Assembly: GCA_021847605.1 (NCBI GenBank)
Contig: JAJZQN010000020.1
Coordinates: forward strand, 1 to 62,936
Direction: 5' to 3'
DNA length: 62,936 bases
Source of the DNA: Pseudomonadota bacterium
GTDB taxonomy: Bacteria > Pseudomonadota > Alphaproteobacteria > Sphingomonadales > Sphingomonadaceae
Positions 41,346 to 51,464 of this stretch are shown here, piece by piece. How positions within the stretch are numbered: the first letter of the stretch is position 1; each line of letters starts with the position of its first letter. Below the pieces are notes generated by a model. The model made no database searches, was not told the DNA's origin, and saw nothing but the letters and a program-made list of their open reading frames with translations. Made by a program: the position numbers and the translations under genes.

Positions 41346-42706
41346 GCGGATGTCGCCCCGGTTGATAAAGCTGAAAATCGCTCCCTTTGGCGATAGGAGG
41401 CAAGGGTGGGCAACAGCATGAACAGGGCTTTCAGGCAAATGCCGGCAACATAGGCAAAGCCGGCTCCGCTTATTCCATAATGGGGGATGAGGGCGAACAG
41501 CAAAATGGCATAGCATCCGGCTGCCAGCGCTTCTGCGACGAGGGCGGCGCGTTGACGTGAAACCATATAGAGTAGCGATTCCAGAGGGAAACTGGCCATG
41601 GTCACGACAAGGGAGAGGGCCATAAGCTGGAGCAGGCCAAAGGCATCGAGATAGCGTTGTCCAAAAACCAGGGTTATGAGTGGCTGGCCACCGACCACGA
41701 CGAACAGAAAGGCGGCAAGGCCGACAAGTCCCGATATCATGGCCGTGCGGACGCCCAGTTTCCAGGGGCGTCGACTGACAGGATCGAGCCGCATGATTTC
41801 AGGGTAGAAGCTGCGGGCCATGAGGTCGGCAGGCTTGCTTGCCGAGTCAAAGAATGTCGCTGCAACCTTGAACAATCCGGCAGCAGTCGGTCCCAGCAGC
41901 CCACCTACTATGAGATTGCTGACCGGCCCCCAGGCAGACCAGACCGAATGGGCGATGTTGGTTGTCCAGACAAAGTCCCAGGCTCCCGGCAGTCGCCGGG
42001 CTGGTTCGATCAATCCAAACCGCAGCGCCCCTGCCAAGGATTGGCGCTGCATTTCCCGACCCGTCATGATCCATAAACACAGGTCGCCCGCCAGATCGGC
42101 AACATACCATGTGACGACAAATCCCGGGAAACCCAGATTGCCAAAATAGGCCACAAGGCCGCCAGCGGCGCGCAGCAAAGGCGTTACCAGTTGTTGAAGC
42201 GCAATCAGGTCAAATCGATCCAGCACGCGCAATATGCCAGTCGGCGTGGCGGCGGTCATGGTCGGTATCAGAGTGCAGTAGGCGAGCGCCAATCTGATAT
42301 CGGCCCGATCGATACCCAACCATGGAGCCACATGGGGTAGAAGCAGCATGGCGCCCATCATTCCGAGCAGTCCGCTCAACAGGTCCAGGCTGAAAGCGAA
42401 GCCGATAATATCCCGGAGCCTGGAGCCATCGCCCTGTTGCCAGGCAGGTGCGCCGTAACGGACGATGAATTGCCAGGTCTGAAATTTTACCAGTGCGCCC
42501 GCGCCATTGGCATAGCTGTGAATGAGGACCAGCGTACCGAACAAGGCGGGCGTCATGCCGCGACCCGTGCAGGCCAGGGCGATCAGGCCAAGGAGCGCGC
42601 CGCCCAGCTTGCCTGAGCCAAGATAGGAAGCGTTGCGCAATATGCTGCGGAACACGCCATCCGCGAACCAATGTTTCATTCCAGTCGTGGCTATCATACG
42701 GGCCAT
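41342..42706 (-). CDS. Polysaccharide/lipid-linked glycan flippase (Wzx/MATE-like)
   Basis: 454 residues with about twelve transmembrane segments. N-terminal RSILRNASYLGSGKLGGALLGLIALACTGRGMTPALFGTLVLIHSYANG and a mid-protein SNLIVGGLLGPTAAGLFKVAATFFDSASKPADLMARSFYPE are typical of oligosaccharide flippases. It should move a lipid-linked sugar across the inner membrane. An alternative ATG at 42697 overlaps the upstream kinase stop as ATGA; the ATG at 42706 has GGGAA upstream. No Wzy polymerase or glycosyltransferase is in the window. Confidence 0.88.
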   Translation of the reverse strand: MARMIATTGMKHWFADGVFRSILRNASYLGSGKLGGALLGLIALACTGRGMTPALFGTLVLIHSYANGAGALVKFQTWQFIVRYGAPAWQQGDGSRLRDIIGFAFSLDLLSGLLGMMGAMLLLPHVAPWLGIDRADIRLALAYCTLIPTMTAATPTGILRVLDRFDLIALQQLVTPLLRAAGGLVAYFGNLGFPGFVVTWYVADLAGDLCLWIMTGREMQRQSLAGALRFGLIEPARRLPGAWDFVWTTNIAHSVWSAWGPVSNLIVGGLLGPTAAGLFKVAATFFDSASKPADLMARSFYPEIMRLDPVSRRPWKLGVRTAMISGLVGLAAFLFVVVGGQPLITLVFGQRYLDAFGLLQLMALSLVVTMASFPLESLLYMVSRQRAALVAEALAAGCYAILLFALIPHYGISGAGFAYVAGICLKALFMLLPTLASYRQRERFSALSTGATSA

Positions 42707-43413
42707 GTTTCGCCGTTCCCGGCCTTGCCAATCATCACCAATCGCTGTTCGATGGCGTTACGGGCCTGGGACAGGACGGTTTCGAGGGGCTGTTGCGCGT
42801 CGATCTCTACGATCGGGGCGCCCTGGAAAGTCAGGCGCGGCACGTCGGAAATCTTGCGGGCAAGGGATGAGAAGCGGTGATCAGGCTTGCGGGCTATCGC
42901 AACATCGAGCGGAATATTGAGCCGGATGACAAGATCGGGTGCATGCACGACCATGGCCTCGTAACGTTTGCGTTCGCGTCTGGCGAGAAAGCCTACGAAA
43001 CCGTCATGTGCAGCGTTGGCCAGACCCAGTCCATCCATTGGGCCTGGTACTGCGATTTGCGGAAAGCGGTCCGATATGATCGCGTTCCCATTGCGTCGCA
43101 GCGCCATCATACGGGCAAAACGCCGAACCCTGCGCATTGAGAAAAGATAGATGATCGAGGCCGCGACCAATCCCGGTCCCTTCTCGGTCTGTGCCTTCTG
43201 CGCCTTGCTGTGAATGGACTTGTCGAGCCGGCGGCCCAGCAGCGGCAACTGCGCGATCTTGCGCCCTATGGCGCCAGACTGTTTCCCCAGATGACAATAG
43301 CAGGTTGGTCCCTTGTCCATCAGCCAGAGGCGAAGGGCTTGTGTGACCGTGGATTTGCCTGACCCATCACAGCCGATAACTGCGATCAGGGGGGGAAGGG
43401 TGTCATGGGGCAT
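42694..43413 (-). CDS. Thymidylate-kinase-like P-loop protein, copy 1
   Basis: 239 residues. P-loop IAVIGCDGSGKSTVTQALRLWL, a conserved HLGKQSGAIGRKI, a DR motif NAIISDRFPQIAVPGPMDGLGL and a lid-like DLVIRLNIPLDVAIARKPDH. This is the fold of thymidylate kinases, but the DRFPQ...GPMDG version and the setting next to a flippase suggest a different acceptor, perhaps a sugar or lipid precursor. It is about 50% similar by eye to the interrupted paralogue upstream. Probably co-transcribed with the flippase. Confidence 0.82.
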   Translation of the reverse strand: MPHDTLPPLIAVIGCDGSGKSTVTQALRLWLMDKGPTCYCHLGKQSGAIGRKIAQLPLLGRRLDKSIHSKAQKAQTEKGPGLVAASIIYLFSMRRVRRFARMMALRRNGNAIISDRFPQIAVPGPMDGLGLANAAHDGFVGFLARRERKRYEAMVVHAPDLVIRLNIPLDVAIARKPDHRFSSLARKISDVPRLTFQGAPIVEIDAQQPLETVLSQARNAIEQRLVMIGKAGNGETWPV

Positions 43414-43470
43414 GGGAAGAACCTGACGGCAATGGTCGATATAATAGGTTGCTGCTGAGAGTCTTCTCGG

Positions 43471-44244
43471 TCAGGCCTTGAGGCCATAACGCTGGAGGAT
43501 CGCGAGTACCGTCTCGAAGACGTCGGCGTAGGGCCGGGTCGCATCGACATCGATGATCGGCGCGCCGTTGAACTGAAGAGTCGGCACCACGGCCAGCTTC
43601 TTTTCCAGCATCTCACGCTTGTGATCCGTCTTCCGCGTGAGGGCGGTGTCCACATCCACATTGAGGCGAATGACCACGGTAGGACGATAGGAGGCCATTT
43701 TCATGTAGAGCATGCGTTCTTGGGCGGCGAGTTTCTCCACAAGCCGACTACCCCGACGTGTCCAGGACAGGCCGGGACCATCGAACGCCCCTGCCATTTC
43801 CGCTTGTGGATAGCGGTCGGTAATGATCTGAACGCCTCGCTTTCGGAGCGCCAGCACCTTCTGGAAGCGGCGGTGACGCGCGAGAGAGAGGCTGAACATC
43901 GCAAGGGCGGTGGCCAGACCTGGCAATTTCCTTGCCTTGCCATCATGCGCTTTCTTCGCCTTGCCGGTGAGATAGCGTTCGGCAATTGTTCCGATGAACG
44001 GAAGCTCACCGATTTTCCGCCCCAGATCACCGGTTCAAAGACCAAGATAGATGGATTGTGTAGGGTTACGCTGCTGAAGCAGCGCCACCAGATCCCTGGC
44101 AAGGCTGGATTTTCCGGAGCCATCACATCCAACCAGAGCGACACAGGGCGCCAAACCTTCAGCCACCGTATATGGGGTGTAGAAGGTTGGCGAAGGTCCG
44201 CCTCCCTGGTTCAGAAACTCGTCAGAAGTGTGGGAGGTATACAT
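43471..44244 (-). pseudogene. Thymidylate-kinase-like P-loop protein, copy 2, interrupted by in-frame TGA
   Basis: The first part (44035-44244) carries the P-loop VALVGCDGSGKSSLARDLVALL and ends SIYLGL then TGA. Without a frame change the reading continues as TGDLGRKIGELPFIG, QIITDRYPQAEMAGAFDGPG, VVIRLNVDVDTALTRKTDH and APIIDVDATRPYADVFETVL, to 43471. In copy 1 the TGA position is Gln in HLGKQSGAIGRKI. So a single nonsense codon splits an otherwise intact 257-residue protein. It could be a real pseudogene, a sequencing error or a suppressed stop. The 3' part alone lacks the P-loop. Confidence 0.8.
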
Positions 44245-44452
44245 AATGATGGCCAGCCAGATCAGGCGCTGACAGCTGTCACTGGTCGGACCGCAAAGCG
44301 CGTGTGTTGGGAACAGGTGGCGACCCTAGCGGGTGAAACTGATGCGAAGCTGATGGTGGCGGAAAGATTCCGGAAATATTTCACACCCGCTTGCACGCTA
44401 TGGCTGCTAATATGGCGCCACCTCATCACCCTGTTTCTCGCGGAGTAGTTTC

Positions 44453-45121
44453 TTGCCTCGCCTGCTCATTGCGGAAGACGATGCCGACCTTGGCAGGGCG
44501 ATGAAGCGTTCGCTCGAACTTGACGGCTATGTCGCCGACCATTTTGTTCGTGGGGACGATGTGCTGGCGGCATTAAGTACCAGCCACTATGATGTCCTGC
44601 TGCTCGATATTGGCCTGCCGCACATGACGGGTCTTGAAATATTGAGCCATCTGCGCAGCGCTGGCGATGCAACGCCGGTTATCGTCATCACGGCGCTGGA
44701 TCGTACACGCCACCGGGTCGCCGGACTGGACGCCGGAGCGGATGATTATCTGGTAAAGCCGGTCGAACTGGAAGAACTTGCTGCGCGCGTGCGAGCGCAG
44801 TTGCGCCGCAGGGAGCGCCGCCAAGACGACATTATGAGCCTCGACGATGTTACCATCGATTTTACGGGCCATGTCGTGTCCGTGGGCGATGAGCCTGTCT
44901 CTCTCACCTCGAAAGAGTTTCGCGTCCTGTCCCTTCTCATGCGGCGGAGACGACGCTTCGTGTCCAAAGCCGATCTGGAAGGCGAACTATATGATCAGGA
45001 CCAATGGGTCGAATCCAACACGGTAGAGGTCGCTATCTCTGCATTGCGACGCAAGCTCGGGCGGAATTTCATCCGAACGGCCCGCGGTCTTGGCTATATG
45101 GTGGGGGGGCGGGAAGGGTGA
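44453..45121 (+). CDS. OmpR-family response regulator
   Basis: 222 residues. Receiver domain with phospho-acceptor D52 (YDVLLLDIGLP), Thr (VIVITALD) and Lys (DYLVKP), then a winged-helix effector (EPVSLTSKEFRVLSLLMRRRRRFVSKADLEGELYD). TTG start with GGAG eight bases upstream. Followed by a sensor kinase with GTGA overlap. Divergent from the interrupted kinase gene; likely controls envelope genes around it, in the manner of QseB/PmrA-type regulators. Confidence 0.93.
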   Translation: MPRLLIAEDDADLGRAMKRSLELDGYVADHFVRGDDVLAALSTSHYDVLLLDIGLPHMTGLEILSHLRSAGDATPVIVITALDRTRHRVAGLDAGADDYLVKPVELEELAARVRAQLRRRERRQDDIMSLDDVTIDFTGHVVSVGDEPVSLTSKEFRVLSLLMRRRRRFVSKADLEGELYDQDQWVESNTVEVAISALRRKLGRNFIRTARGLGYMVGGREG

Positions 45122-46482
45122 GGCGTTCCTCTCTCTCGGCCAGACTCTATCGCCGTATCCTGCTGTTGCTCGCGGGTGCTGGCTTTTGCATGGGGGCGAT
45201 GCTCTACATCGTCGCCAATCGTGAAATCAGCCAGGCTTCCGACGCCCAGCTCGTCAACGCTTCCCGCCTTCTCTACATGCTCATGCAGGATGAACTGCCG
45301 GCTCTGCGACCGGGGCAGGGGCTTGCTGAAGGAGATGAAGGACCATTGTCTTCGGACGAGCGCCGGGCATTCCATGCATCCTATGACTGGTGCATGTTCA
45401 TCGTGGTGTGGGACCAGCATATCATCGCCCAATCCGGCTGGGGCGCCCCAACCAGACACGTGCCCCAGAAGCCCGGCCTGCATGATTTTGAGGCATCGGG
45501 CGACCAGTGGCGCAGCTATGGCCTGACAGGGGAAGATCCAAGGCTGCTCATCATTGTGGCTGAGCGCGACGCGACGCGGGAATTTTCCGTCGTGCCGGTA
45601 ATGCGTAAGCTGGCTCTGCCCTTTTTCGGACTGATCGGTGTTGGCGCCTTGCTCTTATGGCTGACGCTGCGAACCGGGCTTTCGGATGTCGAACGGTTGC
45701 GTAAGACGCTTGAAAATCGGTCATTGGCGGATTTGTCGCCCCTTGATCCAAAGGCGTGGGCCAGCGATTTCGGCCCTCTGATCATTGCTTTGAACAGGCT
45801 GTTTGAACGATTGGGGCAGGGTTATGAGAAGGAGCAGGCCTTTACCGACGATGTCGCCCACGAATTGAGAACCCCCGTCGCGGCCATCCGCGCTCAGGCG
45901 CAGCTGCTGGCTCGCGCGGCGCCCGCCCACCTCCGTGATGAGGCCGATCGTCTGATTGCCATTGTCGACAGGGCCAATGATCTGGTCGATGGCATGTTGA
46001 TGCTGGCACGCCTCGATGCGACATCGGCTTCGGTCCGGTCCGTCGATGTTCACGAACTGGTGGCCGACGTCGTGGCCGAGGTCATGCTGCGTCTACCCCC
46101 CGATATGATCGATTTTCAGGTGACGCCCGGACATGTGGTGCGGTGGCGTTGCGATCCTGCGCTGCTCAAGATCGCTGTGTCCGCCATCACAGATAATGCC
46201 GTGCATCATGCCGCTGAAGGGCGTTTAGTGGAAATCGATCTTCAGCGAAGGGACGATCGGCTGGATGTCGTCATCATGGATCGTGGGAAAGGTATAGGAG
46301 CGGCCGATCGCTCCCGGCTTCTCAAACGGTTTGAAAGGGGTAATCTGGCCGTTACGGGCAGCGGCCTTGGCCTGTCGATTGCGGTCAAGGCGATCGCTTT
46401 GATGGGCGGATCAATCCGGTTGGAGGATCGCACCGATGGCAATGGCCTTCAGGTCCGATTGTCGCTGATGTCGGTCCCCTGA
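45118..46482 (+). CDS. Sensor histidine kinase
   Basis: 454 residues from the GTG overlapping the regulator's stop. Two transmembrane helices (RRILLLLAGAGFCMGAMLYIVA and MRKLALPFFGLIGVGALLLWLTL) enclose a periplasmic domain of about 130 residues. HisKA with FTDDVAHELRTPVAAIRAQ (phospho-His), then ATPase boxes DNAVHHAAEG, DRGKGIG and GSGLGLSIA. The layout fits the QseC/TctE/PmrB group. The longer reading upstream is only overlap with the regulator gene. Confidence 0.92.
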   Translation: MRRSSLSARLYRRILLLLAGAGFCMGAMLYIVANREISQASDAQLVNASRLLYMLMQDELPALRPGQGLAEGDEGPLSSDERRAFHASYDWCMFIVVWDQHIIAQSGWGAPTRHVPQKPGLHDFEASGDQWRSYGLTGEDPRLLIIVAERDATREFSVVPVMRKLALPFFGLIGVGALLLWLTLRTGLSDVERLRKTLENRSLADLSPLDPKAWASDFGPLIIALNRLFERLGQGYEKEQAFTDDVAHELRTPVAAIRAQAQLLARAAPAHLRDEADRLIAIVDRANDLVDGMLMLARLDATSASVRSVDVHELVADVVAEVMLRLPPDMIDFQVTPGHVVRWRCDPALLKIAVSAITDNAVHHAAEGRLVEIDLQRRDDRLDVVIMDRGKGIGAADRSRLLKRFERGNLAVTGSGLGLSIAVKAIALMGGSIRLEDRTDGNGLQVRLSLMSVP

Positions 46483-46633
46483 GAATCGGACGCGCGCATA
46501 GGCGTTGAATTCATCGATTGGGCACGGGCGCTGGTTGCGCCATTCCTCAAGTGCCTGCTGGTTCAGCGGACTTTAAGCGGAGGCATGGAATGCGCCGCAC
46601 TCTCTTTCTTCCTCCTTTGGACCTTTCCGCATC

Positions 46634-47644
46634 ATGTCCCTCCATCCTTTCGCAACTGTCGTGCCGACCAGTCTTTCGATGGATACCCGACATGATGGGC
46701 TGGTAACGGCAGGCCTGATCGCCGTCCGTGCATCGGGTCCGAGGATCAGGCGTCACATGCTGATCGCCTTGCTCATCAGTGGGATCCTGCTCGGCTTATT
46801 GATGCATTTGGCTGGACTTCATTTCGATCCATGGCGGCCGAGCAACCTTCCTTATGTCCTGGCCGGCCTTGTTTGCCTTGCGTTACGGTTCGCGCTGCCG
46901 CGAACGGCCTGGAGGCACGCGGGCACAGTCGCGCATTTCAGCGAATATGTGGCCCTGTTTGCGATCATTTCGCTTATGGGAGCCAGTGCCAGCTATCCGA
47001 TAGCAGCGCTGACTCACGGATATGCCGACGCCACGCTCCACAATGTCGATCGATTGCTGGGATTTGACTGGCTGGCCCTATATCGGCTGGTATGTACGCA
47101 TCCATGGATGCAGATGGCCGGAACGATCGCCTATCGAAGCATCTATATCACCCCCGCCCTGCTGCTCTGGCGTTGCGCCCGAATGGATGATCAACGGCGG
47201 GCATATCGGTTTCTGGCCAGCTTCTGGCTGGCGGCCTGCTTTACGCTTATGGCCTTTGCGTTCATGCCGGCGGTGGGGCCATTTTCCTATCTCTGGCATG
47301 GTCCGATCGGATATATGCCTGAAAGTGAAGTCTGGCAGTCGGGTCTTATCCCGGCCCTGAGAGAGCATCAGTTGCAGGTCATCGATCTGGGTCAGTTGCG
47401 TGGCATCGTATCGGCACCCAGTTTTCATACGGCCGCTGCAATCCTATATATGGCGATGGCCTGGTCTCTCCGGGGACTGCGTTGGCCGGTGATCATTCTC
47501 AATATCGCGATGCTGATTTCGACGCCTGTTGAGGGCACCCATTATCTGATCGATATGATCTTGGGAGGCGTCGTCGCTCTTGCGGCACTGGCGATGATTT
47601 ATTTCTATACACATGCTGAGCGGCTTCGGCAGCAACTCCAGTGA
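46634..47644 (+). CDS. PAP2-family phosphotransferase (Aur1/inositolphosphotransferase-like)
   Basis: 336 residues with about six transmembrane helices. The catalytic pattern is APSFHTAAAILYMAM (first His) and EGTHYLIDMILGG (second His and Asp), as in the PAP2_3/Aur1 branch rather than in the KxxxxxxRP-type PAP2 proteins. Members move phosphoryl-headgroups to ceramide or other lipids. Sphingomonads make glycosphingolipids instead of LPS, so a sphingolipid headgroup role is attractive but unproven. Follows the two-component system by about 150 bases. Confidence 0.82.
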   Translation: MSLHPFATVVPTSLSMDTRHDGLVTAGLIAVRASGPRIRRHMLIALLISGILLGLLMHLAGLHFDPWRPSNLPYVLAGLVCLALRFALPRTAWRHAGTVAHFSEYVALFAIISLMGASASYPIAALTHGYADATLHNVDRLLGFDWLALYRLVCTHPWMQMAGTIAYRSIYITPALLLWRCARMDDQRRAYRFLASFWLAACFTLMAFAFMPAVGPFSYLWHGPIGYMPESEVWQSGLIPALREHQLQVIDLGQLRGIVSAPSFHTAAAILYMAMAWSLRGLRWPVIILNIAMLISTPVEGTHYLIDMILGGVVALAALAMIYFYTHAERLRQQLQ

Positions 47645-47749
47645 ACGCACCTGCCGTCAAATTATATTGCCACGGACCGGATGGACCCGTGGGGCAATCC
47701 GCCATCATGTTGTGCGTGCTACGTCCGCTGCCGGAATTGCCTTATGTCG

Positions 47750-48622
47750 TTATGTCACCGAAGCGGCGGTTCGGATGGCCGCTGAAAAGCGATTGAGGCA
47801 CTGACTATCCGCCAGCCGTCCTGCATTAGGGGATTCCAGCAATAACCCAATCCGGCGACGCTGTTCAAAGCCGGACAGGGCAGGCATCGCAACGCCTTTC
47901 TGGGCAAAGCATCGGGGCATAACCGTGATGCCCAATCCGGCCCGTACAAAAGCGATTGCGCGATCGTCGTTGATGGTGCGGGCAGCGAAGAAGGGCCGGA
48001 TACCGCGTTGCGTGAAGAAACGGCTGACATCAGGCAGAGCTTCGCAGTTCCTCCGGACGATCATCTCCGCATCCGCCACTTCGTCAGGTTCGAGAGTTTT
48101 GCGATGGGCCAGAGGATGGGTGCCCGGTAAAGCCAGCGCATAGCTTTCCTCGAACAATATTTCTCTGCTTCGATGGTCATCGCCGATGACGCCGATAATG
48201 GCGTCGATCCTTCCACGTTCGAGGCGAGGCAGTAATTCGCGCATTCGGCCCTCGACAATTTCCAGCCTTTCCCCTTCAACATGGCAGGCTTCGCGGGTCG
48301 CCTGTTCTATCCAGGCAGAGGGTAAGGTGGAAACCACGCCGATCCGCACCGGCTTCCTCTTCTGATCGACCGCCATCGCCTGAAGCGCCTTGGCAAATTC
48401 GGCTTCGATACGGCGTGCGTGGACCGCGAATGTCGTCCCGAAACTCGTCAGCTCTACGCGGCGATTGGTGCGGTGAAACAGGATATGACCGACAATGGCC
48501 TCCAGTTTGGCGATCCCCACCGACAAGGTCGGCTGGGATACGCGGCATTGTTGCGCGGCGCGGGAGAAGTTTCCCTGGTCCATGACGGCCAGGAAATAAT
48601 GAACGAGATAGCGCTCAATCAT
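47750..48622 (-). CDS. LysR-family transcriptional regulator
   Basis: 290 residues. Winged helix IERYLVHYFLAVMDQGNFSRAAQQCRVSQPTLSVGIAKLEAIVGHILFHRTNRRVELT and an effector domain with RIGVVSTLPSAWIEQ. It faces the isovaleryl-CoA dehydrogenase operon with 95 bases between the starts, so it probably controls leucine/isovalerate breakdown; this operon is more often under a MerR-type LiuR in other proteobacteria. Confidence 0.9.
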   Translation of the reverse strand: MIERYLVHYFLAVMDQGNFSRAAQQCRVSQPTLSVGIAKLEAIVGHILFHRTNRRVELTSFGTTFAVHARRIEAEFAKALQAMAVDQKRKPVRIGVVSTLPSAWIEQATREACHVEGERLEIVEGRMRELLPRLERGRIDAIIGVIGDDHRSREILFEESYALALPGTHPLAHRKTLEPDEVADAEMIVRRNCEALPDVSRFFTQRGIRPFFAARTINDDRAIAFVRAGLGITVMPRCFAQKGVAMPALSGFEQRRRIGLLLESPNAGRLADSQCLNRFSAAIRTAASVT

Positions 48623-48717
48623 AGATCATATCTATTATGTCATTATGGTGGGGTCAATTTTCCAAAAGCGTTTCGGAATGATAATCTGGGGAAAATTAAG
48701 CCGTACAGGAGAGGCCG

Positions 48718-49866
48718 ATGACGCCCGATTTCGATTTTGCCCTCGGCGAAAACGCCGACATGATCCGTGAGAGTGCCGCCCGTTTCTCTGCCGATCGCAT
48801 CGCCCCGCTTTCTGCCGAAATCGACGAGAAGGACTGGTTCCCGCGCGATCTGTGGCCGGAAATGGGTGCGCTTGGCCTGCATGGTATTACCGTATCCGAG
48901 GAAGATGGCGGCCTTGGTCTGGGCTATCTCGAACACGTTGTAGCGCAGGAGGAGGTCGCGCGCGCGTCCGCGTCGATCGGGCTGAGTTACGGGGCGCATT
49001 CCAATCTGTGCGTCAACCAGATCCGTCGCTGGGCCTCGCCTGAACAAAAGGCAAAATATCTTCCCAGGCTGATTTCCGGCGAACATATCGGCAGTCTCGC
49101 CATGTCCGAAGCGGGCGCAGGGTCGGACGTGGTCAGCATGAAATTGAAAGCCGAGAAGAAGGGCGATCGATACATCCTCAACGGCACGAAATTCTGGATC
49201 ACCAATGCGGCCTATGCCGACACGCTGGTCGTCTACGCAAAGACCGGCGAAGGATCGAAAGGCATCACCACCTTCCTGATCGAAAAGGGGATGAAGGGTT
49301 TTTCGATCGGGCAGAAGATCGCCAAGGTTGGGATGCGCGGTTCCCCGACGGCCGAACTGGTATTCGATGATTGCGAAGTGTCGGAAGAAAATATCATGGG
49401 GCCGCTCAACGGCGGCGCCGGTGTGCTGATGAGTGGCCTCGACTATGAGCGGACCGTGTTGGCGGGCATCCAGCTCGGCATCATGCAAGCCTGTCTCGAC
49501 ACGGTCATTCCCTATGTCCGCGAACGCCGACAGTTCGGCAAACCGATCGGCGCTTTTCAGTTGATGCAGGCCAAGGTGGCCGACATGTATGTCGCACTCA
49601 ACAGTGCGCGCGCCTATGTCTACGCGGTAGCGAAGGCATGCGACGCGGGCCGGACGACCCGCTTCGACGCGGCCGGCGCGATATTGCTGGCCAGCGAGAA
49701 TGCGATGAAGGTCGCGTTGGAAGCGGTACAGGCATTGGGCGGCGCAGGCTATACGAAGGATTGGCCGGTCGAGCGCTATATGCGTGATGCCAAATTGCTG
49801 GACATCGGCGCGGGGACGAATGAAATCCGCCGCATGCTGATCGGCCGGGAGTTGATCGGAGCATGA
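48718..49866 (+). CDS. ivd: Isovaleryl-CoA dehydrogenase
   Basis: 382-residue acyl-CoA dehydrogenase. Family blocks: [76 protein letters not shown], and the C-terminal [41 protein letters not shown]. The YGAHSNLC stretch and the carboxylase partners point to the isovaleryl-CoA enzyme of leucine breakdown. AGGAGAGGCCG precedes the ATG. The next start overlaps the stop (ATGA). Confidence 0.92.
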   Translation: MTPDFDFALGENADMIRESAARFSADRIAPLSAEIDEKDWFPRDLWPEMGALGLHGITVSEEDGGLGLGYLEHVVAQEEVARASASIGLSYGAHSNLCVNQIRRWASPEQKAKYLPRLISGEHIGSLAMSEAGAGSDVVSMKLKAEKKGDRYILNGTKFWITNAAYADTLVVYAKTGEGSKGITTFLIEKGMKGFSIGQKIAKVGMRGSPTAELVFDDCEVSEENIMGPLNGGAGVLMSGLDYERTVLAGIQLGIMQACLDTVIPYVRERRQFGKPIGAFQLMQAKVADMYVALNSARAYVYAVAKACDAGRTTRFDAAGAILLASENAMKVALEAVQALGGAGYTKDWPVERYMRDAKLLDIGAGTNEIRRMLIGRELIGA

Positions 49867-51464
49867 GCGCCCCCGTTATCGATAGCGGCATTGGTCCTGA
49901 CAGCGAAGGCTTCCGTGCCAATGCCACGCATAACCGCGCCTTAGTGGAAGAATTGCGGGCGAAGGTAGCCGTTGCTGCATTGGGTGGTTCGTCGACGGCA
50001 CGCGACAAGCATGTTGCGCGTGGCAAGTTGCTGCCGCGCGATCGTGTAGAGCGGCTGCTCGATCCTGGCTCGCCTTTTCTGGAAATCGGCCAGTTGGCCG
50101 CCGGAGGCCTTTATGGTGACGAAGTGCCGGGCGCGGGCATCATAGCGGGCATCGGACGGGTATCGGGGCGACAGGTGATGATCGCCTGTAACGACGCCAC
50201 GGTGAAGGGCGGCACCTATTTTCCGATGACCGTGAAAAAGCACCTCCGCGCTCAGGAGATCGCGCAGGAAAACCGGCTGCCCTGCATTTATCTGGTCGAC
50301 AGTGGCGGCGCGAACCTGCCCAATCAGGCGGAGGTCTTCCCCGATCGCGAGCATTTCGGCCGCATCTTCTACAATCAGGCAAATATGTCCGCCCGTGGCA
50401 TTCCGCAGATCGCTTGCGTCATGGGAAGCTGTACGGCAGGCGGTGCCTATGTCCCCGCCATGTCGGACGAAACGGTCATCGTGCGCAATCAAGGCACGAT
50501 CTTCCTTGCCGGCCCGCCGCTAGTGCAGGCCGCGACAGGTGAGGTCATCAGTGCGGAGGATTTGGGCGGCGGCGATCTTCACGGCCGCAAGTCCGGCGTC
50601 GTCGATCATGTCGCCGAGAATGACGATCATGCGCTGACGATCATGCGCGACATTGTCTCGACGCTACAGCCTGATTTCAAGCCTGACCTGAACCTGCGCG
50701 AAGCGCGGACGCCCAAATATGATCCACAGGATATCTATGGCATCGTTCCACAGGATGTCCGGGCGCCCTATGATGTGCGCGAAGTCATTGCGCGGATCGT
50801 CGACGCATCTGAATTCCACGAATTCAAACCACTTTACGGCACGACTCTGGTGTGCGGCTTCGCGCATATCTGGGGCATCCCGGTCGCGATTCTGGCGAAT
50901 AATGGCGTGCTGTTCAGCGAAAGCGCTGTGAAAGGCGCGCATTTCATCGAACTCGCCTGCCAGCGGCGCATTCCGCTGCTTTTCCTCCAGAATATTTCCG
51001 GTTTCATGGTGGGCGGAAAATATGAAGCAGAGGGTATCGCAAAAAATGGCGCGAAGCTGGTCACGGCGGTCGCCACGGCCAGCGTACCCAAGATTACGGT
51101 ACTGATCGGCGGCAGCTTTGGCGCAGGCAATTATGGCATGTGTGGTCGCGCCTATGGCCCGCGTTTCCTGTTCACCTGGCCCAATAGTCGCATCTCGGTG
51201 ATGGGCGGCGAGCAGGCGGCATCGGTCCTTGCCACCGTGCATCGCGACGCGAAAAACTGGACGCCGGAAGAGGCCGAAGCCTTCAAGACGCCGGTGCGTC
51301 AGAAATATGAGGATGAAGGCAATCCCTATTATGCCACCGCGCGACTGTGGGACGATGGCATCATCGATCCCGCGCAGACACGCGATGTGCTGGGCCTGGC
51401 TTTTGCCGCCGCGATCAACGCCCCCATTGCCGAGCGTCCGTCGTTCGGCGTGTTCCGGATGTAA
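49863..51464 (+). CDS. mccB: Methylcrotonyl-CoA carboxylase, carboxyltransferase (beta) subunit
   Basis: 533 residues, normal length. Acyl-CoA carboxylase blocks: [85 protein letters not shown] and [29 protein letters not shown]. The [13 protein letters not shown] and LPNQ features are those of MCC beta. Transfers CO2 from carboxybiotin to 3-methylcrotonyl-CoA. ATGA overlap with ivd; the biotin subunit starts at its stop (TAATG). Confidence 0.94.
   Translation: MSAPVIDSGIGPDSEGFRANATHNRALVEELRAKVAVAALGGSSTARDKHVARGKLLPRDRVERLLDPGSPFLEIGQLAAGGLYGDEVPGAGIIAGIGRVSGRQVMIACNDATVKGGTYFPMTVKKHLRAQEIAQENRLPCIYLVDSGGANLPNQAEVFPDREHFGRIFYNQANMSARGIPQIACVMGSCTAGGAYVPAMSDETVIVRNQGTIFLAGPPLVQAATGEVISAEDLGGGDLHGRKSGVVDHVAENDDHALTIMRDIVSTLQPDFKPDLNLREARTPKYDPQDIYGIVPQDVRAPYDVREVIARIVDASEFHEFKPLYGTTLVCGFAHIWGIPVAILANNGVLFSESAVKGAHFIELACQRRIPLLFLQNISGFMVGGKYEAEGIAKNGAKLVTAVATASVPKITVLIGGSFGAGNYGMCGRAYGPRFLFTWPNSRISVMGGEQAASVLATVHRDAKNWTPEEAEAFKTPVRQKYEDEGNPYYATARLWDDGIIDPAQTRDVLGLAFAAAINAPIAERPSFGVFRM

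Noticed and set aside
45004..45117. N-terminal extension of the sensor kinase
   Set aside because: It overlaps the response regulator in another frame; the GTG at 45118 overlapping the regulator's stop is the natural start.
51347..51463. N-terminal extension of the biotin subunit
   Set aside because: Lies in the mccB coding sequence, has no carboxylase homology, and the ATG at 51464 gives the canonical start.
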